From: Streptomyces atroolivaceus
Lineage (GTDB): Bacteria; Actinomycetota; Actinomycetes; Streptomycetales; Streptomycetaceae
Direction: 5' to 3'
DNA: 64,000 nucleotides
Assembly (NCBI RefSeq): GCF_000717025.1
Contig: NZ_JNXG01000001.1
Span: forward strand, 1 to 64,000
This document shows, piece by piece, positions 34,020-43,068 of the stretch. Numbering within the stretch: position 1 is the stretch's first letter; each line of letters begins with the position of its first letter. A program made the translations under genes and the position numbers. Below the pieces are notes generated by a model, which saw only the letters and a list, made by a program, of their open reading frames with translations, ran no database searches and was not told the origin of the DNA.

Positions 34020-34817
34020 CTACATACGGGCGACGTTGCGCTCGTACACGAGGCGCAGTCCGATGAGCGTCAGCCAGGGCTCGTGCTCGTCGATGACGGA
34101 GGACTCACCCAACACCATCGGAGCAAGGCCGCCGGTCGCGATCACGGTGACCTCGTCGGGGTCGGCGGCCAGCTCCTTCTTCATGCGCTCGACCACTCCG
34201 TCGATCTGGCCGGCGAAGCCGTACACGATGCCGGACTGCATGGCCTCGACGGTGTTCTTGCCGATCACGCTGCGGGGCCGTGCCAGCTCGATCTTGCGGA
34301 GCTGGGCGCCCTTCACCCCGAGAGCCTCCACGGAGATCTCGATGCCCGGCGCGATCACCCCGCCCGTGTACTCCCCGCGGGCCGAGACCGCGTCGAAGGT
34401 CGTGGCCGTGCCGAGGTCTACGACGATGGCCGGGCCTCCGTAGAGCTCGACGGCGGCGACCGCGTTGATGATGCGGTCCGCCCCGACCTCCTTCGGGTTG
34501 TCCGTGAGGACGGGTACGCCGGTCTTGACGCCCGGCTCGACGAGGACCGCCGGGACATCGCCGTAGTAGCGGCGGGTGACCTCGCGGAGCTCGTGCAGGA
34601 CGGCGGGGACGGTCGAGCAGATCGCGATGCCCTCGATGCCGTCGCCCAGTTCGACACCGAGCAGCGGGTGCATGCCCATCAGTCCCTGGAGCAGGACGGC
34701 GAGCTCGTCGGCGGTGCGGCGGGCGTCGGTGGAGATCCGCCAGTGCTCGACGATCTCCTCTCCGTCGAACAGACCGAGGACGGTGTGGGAGTTGCCGACG
34801 TCGATGGTGAGCAGCAT
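34020..34817 (-). CDS. coaX: type III pantothenate kinase
   Basis: CoaX phosphorylates pantothenate with ATP, the first step of coenzyme A synthesis, in the cytosol. The 265-residue protein has the ASKHA-fold motifs: phosphate-1 loop TIDVGNSHTVLGLF with catalytic Asp6, GADRIINAVAA with the pantothenate-contacting region, and the adenosine-side DLGTATTFD. The type III enzyme needs a monovalent cation and is not inhibited by CoA. Its start overlaps the nadC stop by one base (TGATG), so it is translationally coupled to NAD synthesis genes. With panC upstream in the same operon, pantothenate made by PanC is the substrate here. Confidence 0.96.
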   Translation of the reverse strand: MLLTIDVGNSHTVLGLFDGEEIVEHWRISTDARRTADELAVLLQGLMGMHPLLGVELGDGIEGIAICSTVPAVLHELREVTRRYYGDVPAVLVEPGVKTGVPVLTDNPKEVGADRIINAVAAVELYGGPAIVVDLGTATTFDAVSARGEYTGGVIAPGIEISVEALGVKGAQLRKIELARPRSVIGKNTVEAMQSGIVYGFAGQIDGVVERMKKELAADPDEVTVIATGGLAPMVLGESSVIDEHEPWLTLIGLRLVYERNVARM

Positions 34818-35866
34818 CAGGCGTCGGCCCCGTCCGTCCGTGCTGCGGCGTCACGGAAGTCCAGGCCGATGTCGAGGATCGGCGAGGAGTGCGTCAGCGC
34901 GCCCACGGCCAGGTAGTCGACGCCGGCCTCGGCGTAGGCGCGGGCGGAGTCGAGGGTGAGCCGGCCCGAGGACTCCAGCACCGCCCGGCCCGCGACGAGG
35001 GCGACCGCCTCGGCGGTCCCCGCCGGGGTGAAGTTGTCCAGCAGGATCAGGTCCGCACCGGCGTCCAGCACCTCCCGGACCTGCTCCAGGGTGTCCACCT
35101 CGACCTCGATCGCGAGGTCCGGGAACGCCTTCCGGACCCGCTGGAACGCCTCGGCGACTCCGCCGGCGGCGATCACGTGGTTGTCCTTGACCAGCGCGGC
35201 GTCCACGAGCGACATGCGGTGGTTGACCCCGCCGCCGCAGCGCACCGCGTACTTCTCGAGCGCGCGCAGGCCCGGGGTGGTCTTGCGGGTGTCGCGGACC
35301 TCTGTCTTCGTGCCTTCGAGCACGTCGGCCCAGGCGCGGGTCGCCGTCGCGATCCCGGAGAGCCTGCAGAGCAGGTTGAGCGCGCTGCGCTCGCCGGTGA
35401 GCAGGTCACGGGTGCGGGTCGTGACCGTGAGCAGCTTCTGGCCGGCCGTGACACGGTCGCCGTCCTCGACGTGGCGCTCGACCTCGAACTCGTCGGTACA
35501 GACGATGGACAGGACGGCCTCGGCCACGCGCAGACCGGCGACGACGCCCGCCTCACGCGCCGTGAAGTCGCCGGTGGCGACGGAGTCCTCCGGGACGGTC
35601 GCCACGGTGGTGACGTCCTCGCCCCCGTCCAGGTCCTCCTCGATCGCGACGTGGGCGATGTCCTCGACCTGGACCGGGTCCAGCCCGGCTTCGGCCAGGA
35701 GCTGGGCCAGGGCGGGGTCGAGACCGCACTCCAGACCGTCGGGGTCGTAGCCGTCGCCGCAGCCGCAGCCGTCGCCACAGCCGCCCCCGGACTCGGCGGG
35801 TGCGCCGATGTGGATCAGCGGTACGTCCACAGGTGTGGGGCGCGGATTCTCTTCGGGCGTGCTCAC
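34817..35866 (-). CDS. nadC: nicotinate-nucleotide pyrophosphorylase with Cys-rich N-terminal extension
   Basis: NadC converts quinolinate and PRPP to nicotinate mononucleotide, CO2 and pyrophosphate. The 349 residues include the normal catalytic barrel: TRKTTPGLRALEKYAVRCGGG with substrate-binding Arg and His, NHRMSLVDAALVKDNH and VEVDTLEQ. Unlike most NadC, there is an extra segment of about 45 residues with a Cys/Gly/Asp cluster (GGGCGDGCGCGDGYDPDG, then LECG; five cysteines), which looks able to bind metal. The GTG at 35866 has GAGGAG upstream inside the end of nadB and follows its stop by two bases. It is coupled to coaX. Confidence 0.95.
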   Translation of the reverse strand: MSTPEENPRPTPVDVPLIHIGAPAESGGGCGDGCGCGDGYDPDGLECGLDPALAQLLAEAGLDPVQVEDIAHVAIEEDLDGGEDVTTVATVPEDSVATGDFTAREAGVVAGLRVAEAVLSIVCTDEFEVERHVEDGDRVTAGQKLLTVTTRTRDLLTGERSALNLLCRLSGIATATRAWADVLEGTKTEVRDTRKTTPGLRALEKYAVRCGGGVNHRMSLVDAALVKDNHVIAAGGVAEAFQRVRKAFPDLAIEVEVDTLEQVREVLDAGADLILLDNFTPAGTAEAVALVAGRAVLESSGRLTLDSARAYAEAGVDYLAVGALTHSSPILDIGLDFRDAAARTDGADA

Positions 35867-35868
35867 GG

Positions 35869-37644
35869 TTACGGCTCCTCGGGGGCGTCGGCGGGGCGGT
35901 TGCGGAGGCCGGCGGACAGTGCTGTGTCTGTGGGGTCCGCAGGGTCTCGGGGGCGTACGGGCGGGAACGCGGCACTGTCCGTCGAGCTGACGAAGGGCTG
36001 CCGGTCAGGGGCGATGCGGACGACGAGGTGGCGGCGCCAGGCGGCGTCGTCGCGGTCGGGCCGGTCCTCGCGCCAGTGGCAGCCGCGGGTCTCCTCGCGC
36101 TCCCGGGCGGCGGCGACCAGCACCCGTGAGACGAGGAGGAGGTTCGTGGCCTCCCACGCCTCCACCCCGGGTACGGCGTCCTTGGGACCGTCCTCGTCGG
36201 CGGCGGCCGCGGCCCGCTGGAGCGCCTCCAGCTCCTCGGCCGCGGTGGCGAGGCTGCCGGCGGAGCGGATGACCCCTGCGCCCCTTGTCATGATCCGCTG
36301 GATCGCCGTCCGGGACTCCGCGGTGAGCAGCGGGACGGTGTGCGTCCCGGCGGGGTTCACCACGGGGGGACGCACGGAGGCGGTCCCGGGATCGGCCCGG
36401 GGCCCGGCCACGATGTCCGCCGCGATGCGCTCGGCGAAGACCAGGCCCTCCAGCAGGGAGTTGGACGCCAGCCGGTTGGCGCCGTGCACGCCCGTGCAGG
36501 CGACCTCGCCGCAGGCGTACAGACCGGGCACCGTCGTACGGCCCCGGAGGTCCGTACGCACTCCGCCCGAGGCGTAGTGCGCCGCGGGAGCCACCGGAAC
36601 CGGCTGCGTGACGGGGTCGATGCCGTGGGCGCGGCAGGCCGCGAGGATCGTCGGGAAGCGCTGCTCCCACATCGCCGCCCCGAAGTGGCGGGCGTCGAGG
36701 TACATGTGCTCGGTGCCCTGGAGGTGCATCTGGCGGGTGATGGCCTTGGCGACGATGTCCCGGGGCGCCAGCTCGGCCAGCTCGTGCTGCCCGAGCATGA
36801 AGCGGGTGCCGGAGGCGTCGACGAGATGGGCGCCCTCGCCGCGTACCGCTTCGGAGACCAGCGGCTGCTGGCCCTCCGAGTCGGCGCCGAGAAACAGGAC
36901 GGTCGGGTGGAACTGGACGAATTCGAGGTCGGAGACCTCGGCGCCCGCCCGCAGCGCGAGGGCCACCCCGTCGCCCGTGGAGACCGGCGGATTGGTGGTG
37001 GCGGAGAAGACCTGGCCCATGCCCCCGGTGGCGAGCACCACGGCCGGGGCGTGGACGGCGCCGACCCCGTCGTGCTGGCCCTCACCCATGACGTGCAGGG
37101 TGACGCCCTCGGTACGGCCTTCGGCATCCGTGAGCAGATCCAGGACCAGGGCGTTCTCGATGGTGCGGAGCGCGGCCGAGCGGACCGCCCCGACCAGGGC
37201 CCGGGAGATCTCGGCGCCCGTCGCGTCGCCCCCCGCGTGCGCGATGCGGCGGCGGTGGTGGCCGCCCTCACGGGTCAGCGCGATCGCCCCGGTGTCGGTG
37301 GTGTCGAAGTGCGCGCCGGTGCCGATCAGCCGGCGTACGGCGTCAGGTCCTTCGGTGACCAGGGTGCGCACCGCCGTCTCGTCGCACAGGCCCGCTCCGG
37401 CGACCAGGGTGTCGTCGAGGTGCTGCTCGGGGGTGTCGCCCTCGCCGAGTGCGGCGGCGATGCCGCCCTGCGCCCATCGGGTGGAGCCGTCGTCGAGACG
37501 GGCCTTGGTGACGACCACGGTCGCGAGGCCCGCCGCGGCACAGCGCAGTGCGGTGGTGAGACCGGCCACGCCGGAGCCGACCACCACGACGTCCGCGTCG
37601 ATGGCCCAGCCGGGGGCGGGGGCGGTCAGCCGTATTCCGGTCAC
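35869..37644 (-). CDS. nadB: L-aspartate oxidase
   Basis: NadB is the FAD enzyme that oxidises aspartate to iminoaspartate at the start of de novo NAD synthesis. The 591-residue protein has the dinucleotide-binding [14 protein letters not shown] (about 19-32), [14 protein letters not shown] [16 protein letters not shown], the active-site [14 protein letters not shown] and the covalent-type succinate-dehydrogenase fold ending in [12 protein letters not shown]. nadA is not in this window. The GTG at 37644 overlaps the panC stop by four bases (GTGA). nadC follows two bases after the stop, so panC, nadB, nadC and coaX are one coupled unit. Confidence 0.97.
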   Translation of the reverse strand: MTGIRLTAPAPGWAIDADVVVVGSGVAGLTTALRCAAAGLATVVVTKARLDDGSTRWAQGGIAAALGEGDTPEQHLDDTLVAGAGLCDETAVRTLVTEGPDAVRRLIGTGAHFDTTDTGAIALTREGGHHRRRIAHAGGDATGAEISRALVGAVRSAALRTIENALVLDLLTDAEGRTEGVTLHVMGEGQHDGVGAVHAPAVVLATGGMGQVFSATTNPPVSTGDGVALALRAGAEVSDLEFVQFHPTVLFLGADSEGQQPLVSEAVRGEGAHLVDASGTRFMLGQHELAELAPRDIVAKAITRQMHLQGTEHMYLDARHFGAAMWEQRFPTILAACRAHGIDPVTQPVPVAPAAHYASGGVRTDLRGRTTVPGLYACGEVACTGVHGANRLASNSLLEGLVFAERIAADIVAGPRADPGTASVRPPVVNPAGTHTVPLLTAESRTAIQRIMTRGAGVIRSAGSLATAAEELEALQRAAAAADEDGPKDAVPGVEAWEATNLLLVSRVLVAAAREREETRGCHWREDRPDRDDAAWRRHLVVRIAPDRQPFVSSTDSAAFPPVRPRDPADPTDTALSAGLRNRPADAPEEP

Positions 37645-38654
37645 GTGAGGGCTCCGAGGGTCAGCGGGATGTTGTCGATCAGGCGGGTGGCTCCCACCCG
37701 GGCCGCGACGGCGAGGACCGCCTCGCCGCTGACCCGGTCGTCGGGAAGCTCGGTGAAGTCCGCCGGGTCCACGAGCGCCACGTAGTCGAGGGTGAGGGGT
37801 ACCTCTTCCTCGGCCGCCTCGTCCAGGACGGCCCGTGCGGCGGCCAGCACCGCGGCGGGTGCGACGGTCGGGCGGGCCAGCGCCACGGCCTGGGTGTCGG
37901 CGGCCGCACGGGCCTCTCCGAGCCGGGTGAGAGCGGCGGCCCTGCCCTCGCGCTCGGGCAGCGCCCGGGCGCGGGCGTGCAGCGTCTGCTGGGCGACCAG
38001 CCGGTCACGGGCCGCGAACAGTGCCCTGGGGAGGGCGAGCGCGGTGCGGCGCTCCTCGGAGGAGAGGAAGCGGTTGCGGCTGGAGAGTGCGAGTCCGTCG
38101 GGGTCACGGACGGTCGGCACCGCGACGATGTCGACGCCGAAGTTGAGATCGCGCACCATACGGCGGACCAGCGCCAGCTGCTGGGCGTCCTTCTGCCCGA
38201 AGAACGCCGCGTCCGGCCGGGTGAGGTGGAGGAGCTTGGCGACGACGGTGAGCATGCCGTCGAAGTGCCCGGGGCGGGAGGCGCCTTCCAGCCGCTCGCC
38301 CATGGGCCCCGCGGTGATCCTGACCTGGGGCTCGCCGCCGGGGTAGACCTCGTCGACGGAGGGGGCGAAGACGGCGTCGGCGCCGGCCTCCGAGGCGACG
38401 GCGAGATCGGCCTCAAGGGTGCGGGGATAGCGGTCGAGGTCGGCGGCCTCGCCGAACTGGAGCGGGTTGACGAAGACGGTGACCACGACCTGGCCGTCGG
38501 GTCCGGCGGCTGACCGCGCCGCCCGGACGAGGGTGGCGTGGCCGTCGTGGAGCGCGCCCATCGTCATCACGACGGCGCGGCGCGCTCCGGCGGCCCGGCC
38601 GAGGGCCTCCAGCTCCGCGGCGGAGCGCAGCAGGGTGGCGGGTGCGGTGTTCAT
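37641..38654 (-). CDS. panC: pantoate-beta-alanine ligase
   Basis: PanC joins pantoate and beta-alanine with ATP to give pantothenate. The 337-residue protein carries the nucleotidylyltransferase motifs [16 protein letters not shown] (HIGH-like), FVNPLQFG, the pantoate-binding [10 protein letters not shown] and the KMSKS-equivalent [10 protein letters not shown]. It is longer than typical PanC (about 280) because of insertions in the C-terminal half (about 215-265, Ala/Arg-rich). The ATG at 38654 overlaps the stop of the DUF2520 gene by four bases. panB and panD are not in the window. Confidence 0.95.
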   Translation of the reverse strand: MNTAPATLLRSAAELEALGRAAGARRAVVMTMGALHDGHATLVRAARSAAGPDGQVVVTVFVNPLQFGEAADLDRYPRTLEADLAVASEAGADAVFAPSVDEVYPGGEPQVRITAGPMGERLEGASRPGHFDGMLTVVAKLLHLTRPDAAFFGQKDAQQLALVRRMVRDLNFGVDIVAVPTVRDPDGLALSSRNRFLSSEERRTALALPRALFAARDRLVAQQTLHARARALPEREGRAAALTRLGEARAAADTQAVALARPTVAPAAVLAAARAVLDEAAEEEVPLTLDYVALVDPADFTELPDDRVSGEAVLAVAARVGATRLIDNIPLTLGALT

Positions 38655-39625
38655 CGCTTCTCCCCCGGCCCGGATTCGTCCGGCCCGTGTGTTCCGTTCG
38701 TTCCGTTCACGGCGTTGCTGTCCGACAGGACTCCGAGGAGGTCCTCGGCGAGCTCCGGCTTGAGCAGGCCGTGGTCCAGCGCCCGGTCGGCCGTGGCGCG
38801 CGCCATCGCGAGGTATCCGGCCACCGTCTGCGGGGCGTGGGCGCGCAGCTCGTGGATGTGCGCGGACACCGTCCCCGCGTCGCCCCGGGCGACGGGCCCG
38901 GTCAGCGCCGCGTCGCCGGAGCGCAGGGCGTTGTCGAGCGCCGCCCCGAGCAGAGGGCCGAGCATCCGGTCGGGTGCGCCCACGCCTGCCTTGCGGAGCA
39001 GCTCCATGGACTGCGCGACGAGGGTGACCAGGTGGTTCGCTCCGAGGGCGAGCGCCGCGTGGTAGAGCGGGCGGGACTCCTCGGCGATCCATTCGGGCTC
39101 GCCGCCCATCTCGATGACGAGCGCCTCGGCGGCGAGCCTGAGCTCCTCGGGGGCGGTGACCCCGAAGGAGCAGCCTTCGAGCCGCTGGACGTCGACGGAG
39201 CTGCCTGTGAAGGTCATCGCCGGGTGCAGGGCGAGCGGGAGGGCGCCGGCCCGCAGCGCGGGGTCCAGCACCCTCGTCCCGTACCGCCCGGAGGTGTGGA
39301 CGAGCAGTTGGCCCGGCCGTACGGCGCCTGTCTCCGCGAGGCCTTCGACCAGGCCGGGCAGCGCGTCGTCGGGGACGGTCAGCAGCACGAGCTCGGCGCG
39401 TGCGAGGACCTCGCCGGGGGTCACGAGGGGGACGTCGGGGAGCAGGGCGGCGGCCCGGCGCACGGATGCGTCGGAGACGCCCGACACCGCGACCGGGCGG
39501 TGCCCGGCGAGCCGCAGCGAGGCGGCGAGGGCGGGTCCGACCCTTCCCGCGCCGACGACGCCGACGGTGAGGCGGGCGGGGCGGTCCCTCGCGTCGAGGG
39601 ATTCCTTGGAAACTGATGCGTTCAC
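38651..39625 (-). CDS. Rossmann-like plus DUF2520 domain protein
   Basis: This 324-residue protein has an N-terminal NAD(P)-binding Rossmann-like domain ([21 protein letters not shown], about 20-40) and a C-terminal helical DUF2520 domain (about 165-300), the fold of 6-phosphogluconate-dehydrogenase-like reductases. Family members in actinobacteria lie directly before panC, as here, and one proposal is that they substitute for ketopantoate reductase (PanE); this is not established. The GTG at 39625 follows a short leader with GGAAGG. It is the first gene of the panC-nadB-nadC-coaX operon. A -10-like TAGCAT lies at 39684-39679 on the minus strand. Confidence 0.88.
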   Translation of the reverse strand: MNASVSKESLDARDRPARLTVGVVGAGRVGPALAASLRLAGHRPVAVSGVSDASVRRAAALLPDVPLVTPGEVLARAELVLLTVPDDALPGLVEGLAETGAVRPGQLLVHTSGRYGTRVLDPALRAGALPLALHPAMTFTGSSVDVQRLEGCSFGVTAPEELRLAAEALVIEMGGEPEWIAEESRPLYHAALALGANHLVTLVAQSMELLRKAGVGAPDRMLGPLLGAALDNALRSGDAALTGPVARGDAGTVSAHIHELRAHAPQTVAGYLAMARATADRALDHGLLKPELAEDLLGVLSDSNAVNGTNGTHGPDESGPGEKR

Positions 39626-39713
39626 GCGGCGATGGCCTTCCGTTCCAGTCCGCGGGGGGTACCGGACGATTCCTCTGCATGCTACGCCAGCGTTTCGGCA
39701 CACCCCCCAGCCG

Positions 39714-39731
39714 TCCACACCCTGTGGATAA
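39714..39731. promoter_or_regulatory. paired DnaA-box-like sequence
   Basis: TCCACACCCTGTGGATAA contains the exact box TTATCCACA on the minus strand (39731-39723) and an opposed TCCACA (39714-39719), a 15-bp dyad TCCACA-CCC-TGTGGA. It lies upstream of the probable promoter of the DUF2520-panC operon and about 60 bp before the PLP-lyase gene. Confidence 0.5.
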
Positions 39732-39787
39732 CTTTCGGCGGCACGGGAACGCGCGATGGGCGGCGTGACGCGGGCGATGATCGTCCC

Positions 39788-40933
39788 ATGGGAGTCACCG
39801 ATGAGCAGCAGCAACGGAACCGCAGGCTGACCGCGTGGCGGCGGTCCGGGAAGGTACTGGCGCGGATGTCCGCGGACCACACGCTGGCCGAGCGGCTGGC
39901 CGCGCTGGCCGCCGACGCCGGCACGGTCCACGACCTCGGCGAGTGGACGGATGTGTACGGCGACGGGGTCGTCGCCGAGGCCGAGCGGCGCACGGCGGAT
40001 CTGCTGGGCATGGAGGCCGCGGCCTTCTTCCCGACCGGCACGATGGCCCAGCAGGTCGCGCTGCGGTGCTGGGCGGGGCGTACGGGTGACCGGGCCGTGG
40101 CGCTGCATCCGCTCTCCCACCCGGAGGTCCACGAGCGGGGCGCGCTCACCTCGGTGAGCGGCCTGCGCACGGTGCATCCGACGACCGCGCCCCGCCTCCC
40201 CACCGCGGACGAGATCCGGGACTTCCCCGAGCCGTTCGGCACTCTGATGCTGGAACTGCCTTTGCGTGACGCCGGCTTCGTCCTGCCCTCCTGGGAGGAG
40301 CTGGAGGCCGTCGTGGCCGCCGCGCGGGAGCGGGACGCGGTGGTGCATCTGGACGGGGCGCGCCTGTGGGAGTGCACGTCGCACCTCGGGCGCGGTCTGC
40401 CGGAGATCGCGGCCCTCGCCGACAGTGTGTACGTGTCGTTCTACAAGTCCCTGGACGGGCTGTCCGGAGCGGTCCTCGCCGGCCCCGAGTCACTGATCGA
40501 GGAAGCGCGGACCTGGCGCCACCGGTACGGCGGTCAGCTCTTCCAGCAGTATCCGGCCGCCCTGTCCGCCCTGCTGGGCCTGGAGCGGGAGCTGCCGAGG
40601 CTGCCGTCCTACGTGGCGCAGGCGAAGGTGGTCGCCGGCGCGCTGGCGGGGGGATTCGAGGGGTCGGAGGTGCCGTGGTGCCGGGTCCACCCCGAGCCGC
40701 CGCACACACACCAGTTCAGGGTCTGGCTGCCGTACGCCGCGGAGGTGCTGGACGAGGCGTCGGTGCGGCAGGCCGAGGAGACGGGTGTGACCCTCTTCCG
40801 CCGCTGGTTCGCGGCTCCGGCGGGGCCGCCGGGACTCTCGTTCACCGAGGTCACGGTGGCTGCGCCGGGACTGGAGTGGACGGCCGGCGACGTTCGGGGA
40901 GCGGTGGCGGATTTCGTGGAACGGCTGGCGTAG
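39788..40933 (+). CDS. threonine-aldolase / beta-eliminating-lyase family PLP enzyme
   Basis: This 381-residue fold-type I PLP enzyme resembles low-specificity threonine aldolase, which splits threonine to glycine and acetaldehyde. PLP-site features are visible: [26 protein letters not shown] (the Asp that pairs with the pyridine N) and the lysine in [16 protein letters not shown]. Charged N-terminal residues ([16 protein letters not shown]) are typical of the actinobacterial subgroup. The ATG at 39788 follows CGATGATCGTCCC without a strong ribosome-binding site. It is divergent from the panC operon. Actual substrate (threonine, allo-threonine or another beta-hydroxy amino acid) is unknown. 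Confidence 0.88.
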   Translation: MGVTDEQQQRNRRLTAWRRSGKVLARMSADHTLAERLAALAADAGTVHDLGEWTDVYGDGVVAEAERRTADLLGMEAAAFFPTGTMAQQVALRCWAGRTGDRAVALHPLSHPEVHERGALTSVSGLRTVHPTTAPRLPTADEIRDFPEPFGTLMLELPLRDAGFVLPSWEELEAVVAAARERDAVVHLDGARLWECTSHLGRGLPEIAALADSVYVSFYKSLDGLSGAVLAGPESLIEEARTWRHRYGGQLFQQYPAALSALLGLERELPRLPSYVAQAKVVAGALAGGFEGSEVPWCRVHPEPPHTHQFRVWLPYAAEVLDEASVRQAEETGVTLFRRWFAAPAGPPGLSFTEVTVAAPGLEWTAGDVRGAVADFVERLA

Positions 40934-40938
40934 GCGTC

Positions 40939-41097
40939 TCAGGGGAGGGGCGGCCTGTGCACGGCCGTCCAGGCACGGATGCGCCTGCGGAGGGTGCGCA
41001 GGACGTCCCGCTCGTGCGCACCGGGCGGCGGGGGCGGCGCCTCACCGTGCTGAGCGGCGCGACAGCTGTCGAGCATGTACTGCTGAACGATGTCCAT
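40939..41097 (-). CDS. small conserved protein (52 residues)
   Basis: I do not recognise a family. The predicted product starts DIVQQYMLDSCRAAQHGE, has a Pro run (PPPPPGAHE) and a basic helical end (LRTLRRRIRAWTAVH). There is no span or signal. The ATG at 41097 has coding-like third positions. It converges on the PLP-lyase gene, five bases from its stop, and is divergent from the ArsR-type regulator across about 100 bp that contain a dyad. It may be a target of that regulator; it could also be non-coding. Confidence 0.5.
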   Translation of the reverse strand: MDIVQQYMLDSCRAAQHGEAPPPPPGAHERDVLRTLRRRIRAWTAVHRPPLP

Positions 41098-41137
41098 ACA
41101 TCCAGCCTGGCCCCGGGCCGGCGACTCCGCCCGTGGA

Positions 41138-41154
41138 TTGACGACCGCGGTCAA
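41138..41154. promoter_or_regulatory. dyad in the small-protein/ArsR-type regulator intergenic region
   Basis: TTGACGACCGCGGTCAA has five-base arms TTGAC/GTCAA around ACCGCGGT-type sequence. TTGACG also fits a -35 hexamer for the plus-strand gene. It is placed to be the operator for the divergent pair. Confidence 0.45.
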
Positions 41155-41201
41155 GTGGGACCGGACCCCGCCCCCTCGACCCGCACCATGGAGGGGTGAG
41201 T

Positions 41202-42314
41202 GTGCACATCGACATCGCGGGCCTGCCTCCCGAGCGCATCGTTTTCGAGATCTCCCCCCTCGCGGAGCTGGGGCTCGCCCTCCACGCGCTCTCCGAGCCG
41301 GGGCACCACCCCGGCCTGCACGGCTGGGCGACCGCGACCTCCGCAGCCCTGGAACCGGACCTCGCGGACCGGCTGCACGAGGCGGACTTCCTGTGGCGGA
41401 ACGCCTTCTCCGACGTCTTCATGCCGTTCGCCGGTGTCCGAGGCGGCGACGGCAGGACCGGCGCGACCCTCGCCGAGGACCTGGACATCCTCGACCGGCT
41501 CGACGACGAGCGGTTCGTCTCTGCCGCCCTGGAGTTCACCTGCGCGAGCCTGTACGGGACGGGAGCGCCCTCGCCGCTCGCCGACGCCGGGATGCGGACA
41601 CGCGCGCTCGACATGGCATCGGCCCGGGGCCCGAAGCAGCTGGCCTTCACCCGGCAGCTGCTGGCCGCCCCCGGCTCCGTACGCGGCTGGGTCAGGCGCC
41701 TCTTCGAGGACTGCGACCGCGCCTTCTTCGCGGACACCTGGCGGCGGGCACAGGTCCAGCTGGCCGCCGACGCCCGGCACAAGACGGAGGTGCTGCGGCA
41801 CAAGGGCGTCGGCGCCGCGCTGGGCGCGGTCTCCGCGGCTCTCACGCTGGACGAGGAGACCGGCAGGATCAGTGTCGACAAGCTGACCACGGGCAGGACG
41901 GAGGCCACGGGCACGGCTGCGGGCGCCGGCCTCACCCTCATCCCGACCAGCTTCGGCTGGCCGCATCTGACGGTGCTTCACGCCCCCGGCTGGCGTCCGG
42001 TGATCCACTACCCGGTGCACCGCCCCGAACTTCCCTCCCCCGCCTCCGTCGAGCTCCTCCAGCTCCGGATGGAGGCGCTGGCCAACCCCATGCGGATGCG
42101 GATCTGCCGCAACCTGGCCCGTTCTCCCTGCACCACGGGCGAACTCGCGGACTCGCACGGCATCACGCCCCCCGAGGTATCCCGCCACCTGGCCGTGCTC
42201 AAGAGGGCCGGCCTGGCCACCACCCGCCGGCGCGGACGCTACGTCCTGCACTCGCTGGATCTGACGGCCGTCGCCCGCCTGGGCAGCGACTTCCTGGAGG
42301 GCGTACTGCGGTGA
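41202..42314 (+). CDS. ArsR-type winged-helix regulator with N-terminal DUF5937 domain
   Basis: This 370-residue protein has an unusual layout: a long N-terminal domain (about 1-265, beginning VHIDIAGLPPERIVFEISPLAE, the DUF5937 type) and a C-terminal ArsR winged helix (about 275-365: RMEALANPMRMRICRNLARSP, TPPEVSRHLAVLKRAGL, RRRGRYVLHSL). No metal-binding Cys pair of classical ArsR is seen, so the ligand is probably organic. The GTG at 41202 has GGAGG seven bases upstream; a GTG at 41196 is the alternative. It is divergent from the 52-residue gene across a TTGAC-GTCAA dyad and converges on a two-component regulator. Confidence 0.87.
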   Translation: MHIDIAGLPPERIVFEISPLAELGLALHALSEPGHHPGLHGWATATSAALEPDLADRLHEADFLWRNAFSDVFMPFAGVRGGDGRTGATLAEDLDILDRLDDERFVSAALEFTCASLYGTGAPSPLADAGMRTRALDMASARGPKQLAFTRQLLAAPGSVRGWVRRLFEDCDRAFFADTWRRAQVQLAADARHKTEVLRHKGVGAALGAVSAALTLDEETGRISVDKLTTGRTEATGTAAGAGLTLIPTSFGWPHLTVLHAPGWRPVIHYPVHRPELPSPASVELLQLRMEALANPMRMRICRNLARSPCTTGELADSHGITPPEVSRHLAVLKRAGLATTRRRGRYVLHSLDLTAVARLGSDFLEGVLR

Positions 42315-42374
42315 GCGCCGCCGTGCCCGCCCGCGGGGTGGCCGGCCGTCCCCGGGGCGCGGGGGCCAGGTGGG

Positions 42375-43049
42375 TCAGCCCGTTCCGCCGCCGGCCCTGA
42401 CCAGGCCCGTCTCGTACGCGAGGACGACCACCTGGACACGGTCGCGCAGGCCCAGTTTGGTGAGGATGCGGCCCACGTGGGTCTTCACGGTCGCCTCGGA
42501 CAGCACCAGGCGGCCCGCGATCTCGCCGTTCGACAGGCCCTGGGCGACCAGCAGCATCACCTCGCGCTCGCGCTCGGTCAGCTTCTCGACACGCTTGTGC
42601 CGAGGTTCCTTCCGGCCGCTCGGCAGCATCGGCGAGAACCGGTCGAGCAGCCTGCGGGTCGTGGACGGTGCCACGACGGCGTCACCGCTGTGCACCGAGC
42701 GGATCGCGGAGAGAAGTTCGCCGGGCGGCACGTCCTTGAGCATGAAGCCGCTCGCGCCGGCCTTCAGGCCGGAGAAGGCGTACTCGTCCAGGTCGAACGT
42801 CGTCAGGATCAGCACCTTGGGCGGGTCGGTGCTCGCGCAGATGCGCCGGGTCGCCTCGACTCCGTCCAGACGTGGCATGCGTACGTCCATCAGCACCACG
42901 TCGACGGCCGTGGACCGCAGCACCTCGATCGCCTCGGCCCCGTCGCCCGCCTCCGCGACGACCTCCATGTCCGGCTGGGCGGCGAGCACCATCCGGAAAC
43001 CGGTGCGCAGCAGCACCTGGTCGTCGACGAGCATCACTCGGATCGCCAT
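42375..43049 (-). CDS. NarL/FixJ-family response regulator
   Basis: This 224-residue DNA-binding regulator has a receiver domain with the acidic pair MLVDDQ, phospho-acceptor Asp55 in VVLMDVRMP, the Thr in ILTTFD and Lys105 in FMLKDVPP. A linker leads to a LuxR-type helix-turn-helix (about 152-212: LTEREREVMLLVAQGLSNGEIAGRL in parts, VKTHVGRILTKLG). The ATG at 43049 is 19 bases after the histidine kinase stop, so kinase and regulator form one operon. Output genes are unknown. The neighbouring divergent methyltransferase/nuoD pair is a possible target, but no shared site was confirmed. Confidence 0.96.
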   Translation of the reverse strand: MAIRVMLVDDQVLLRTGFRMVLAAQPDMEVVAEAGDGAEAIEVLRSTAVDVVLMDVRMPRLDGVEATRRICASTDPPKVLILTTFDLDEYAFSGLKAGASGFMLKDVPPGELLSAIRSVHSGDAVVAPSTTRRLLDRFSPMLPSGRKEPRHKRVEKLTEREREVMLLVAQGLSNGEIAGRLVLSEATVKTHVGRILTKLGLRDRVQVVVLAYETGLVRAGGGTG

Positions 43050-43068
43050 GAACTGTCCTGTCCTTCTG

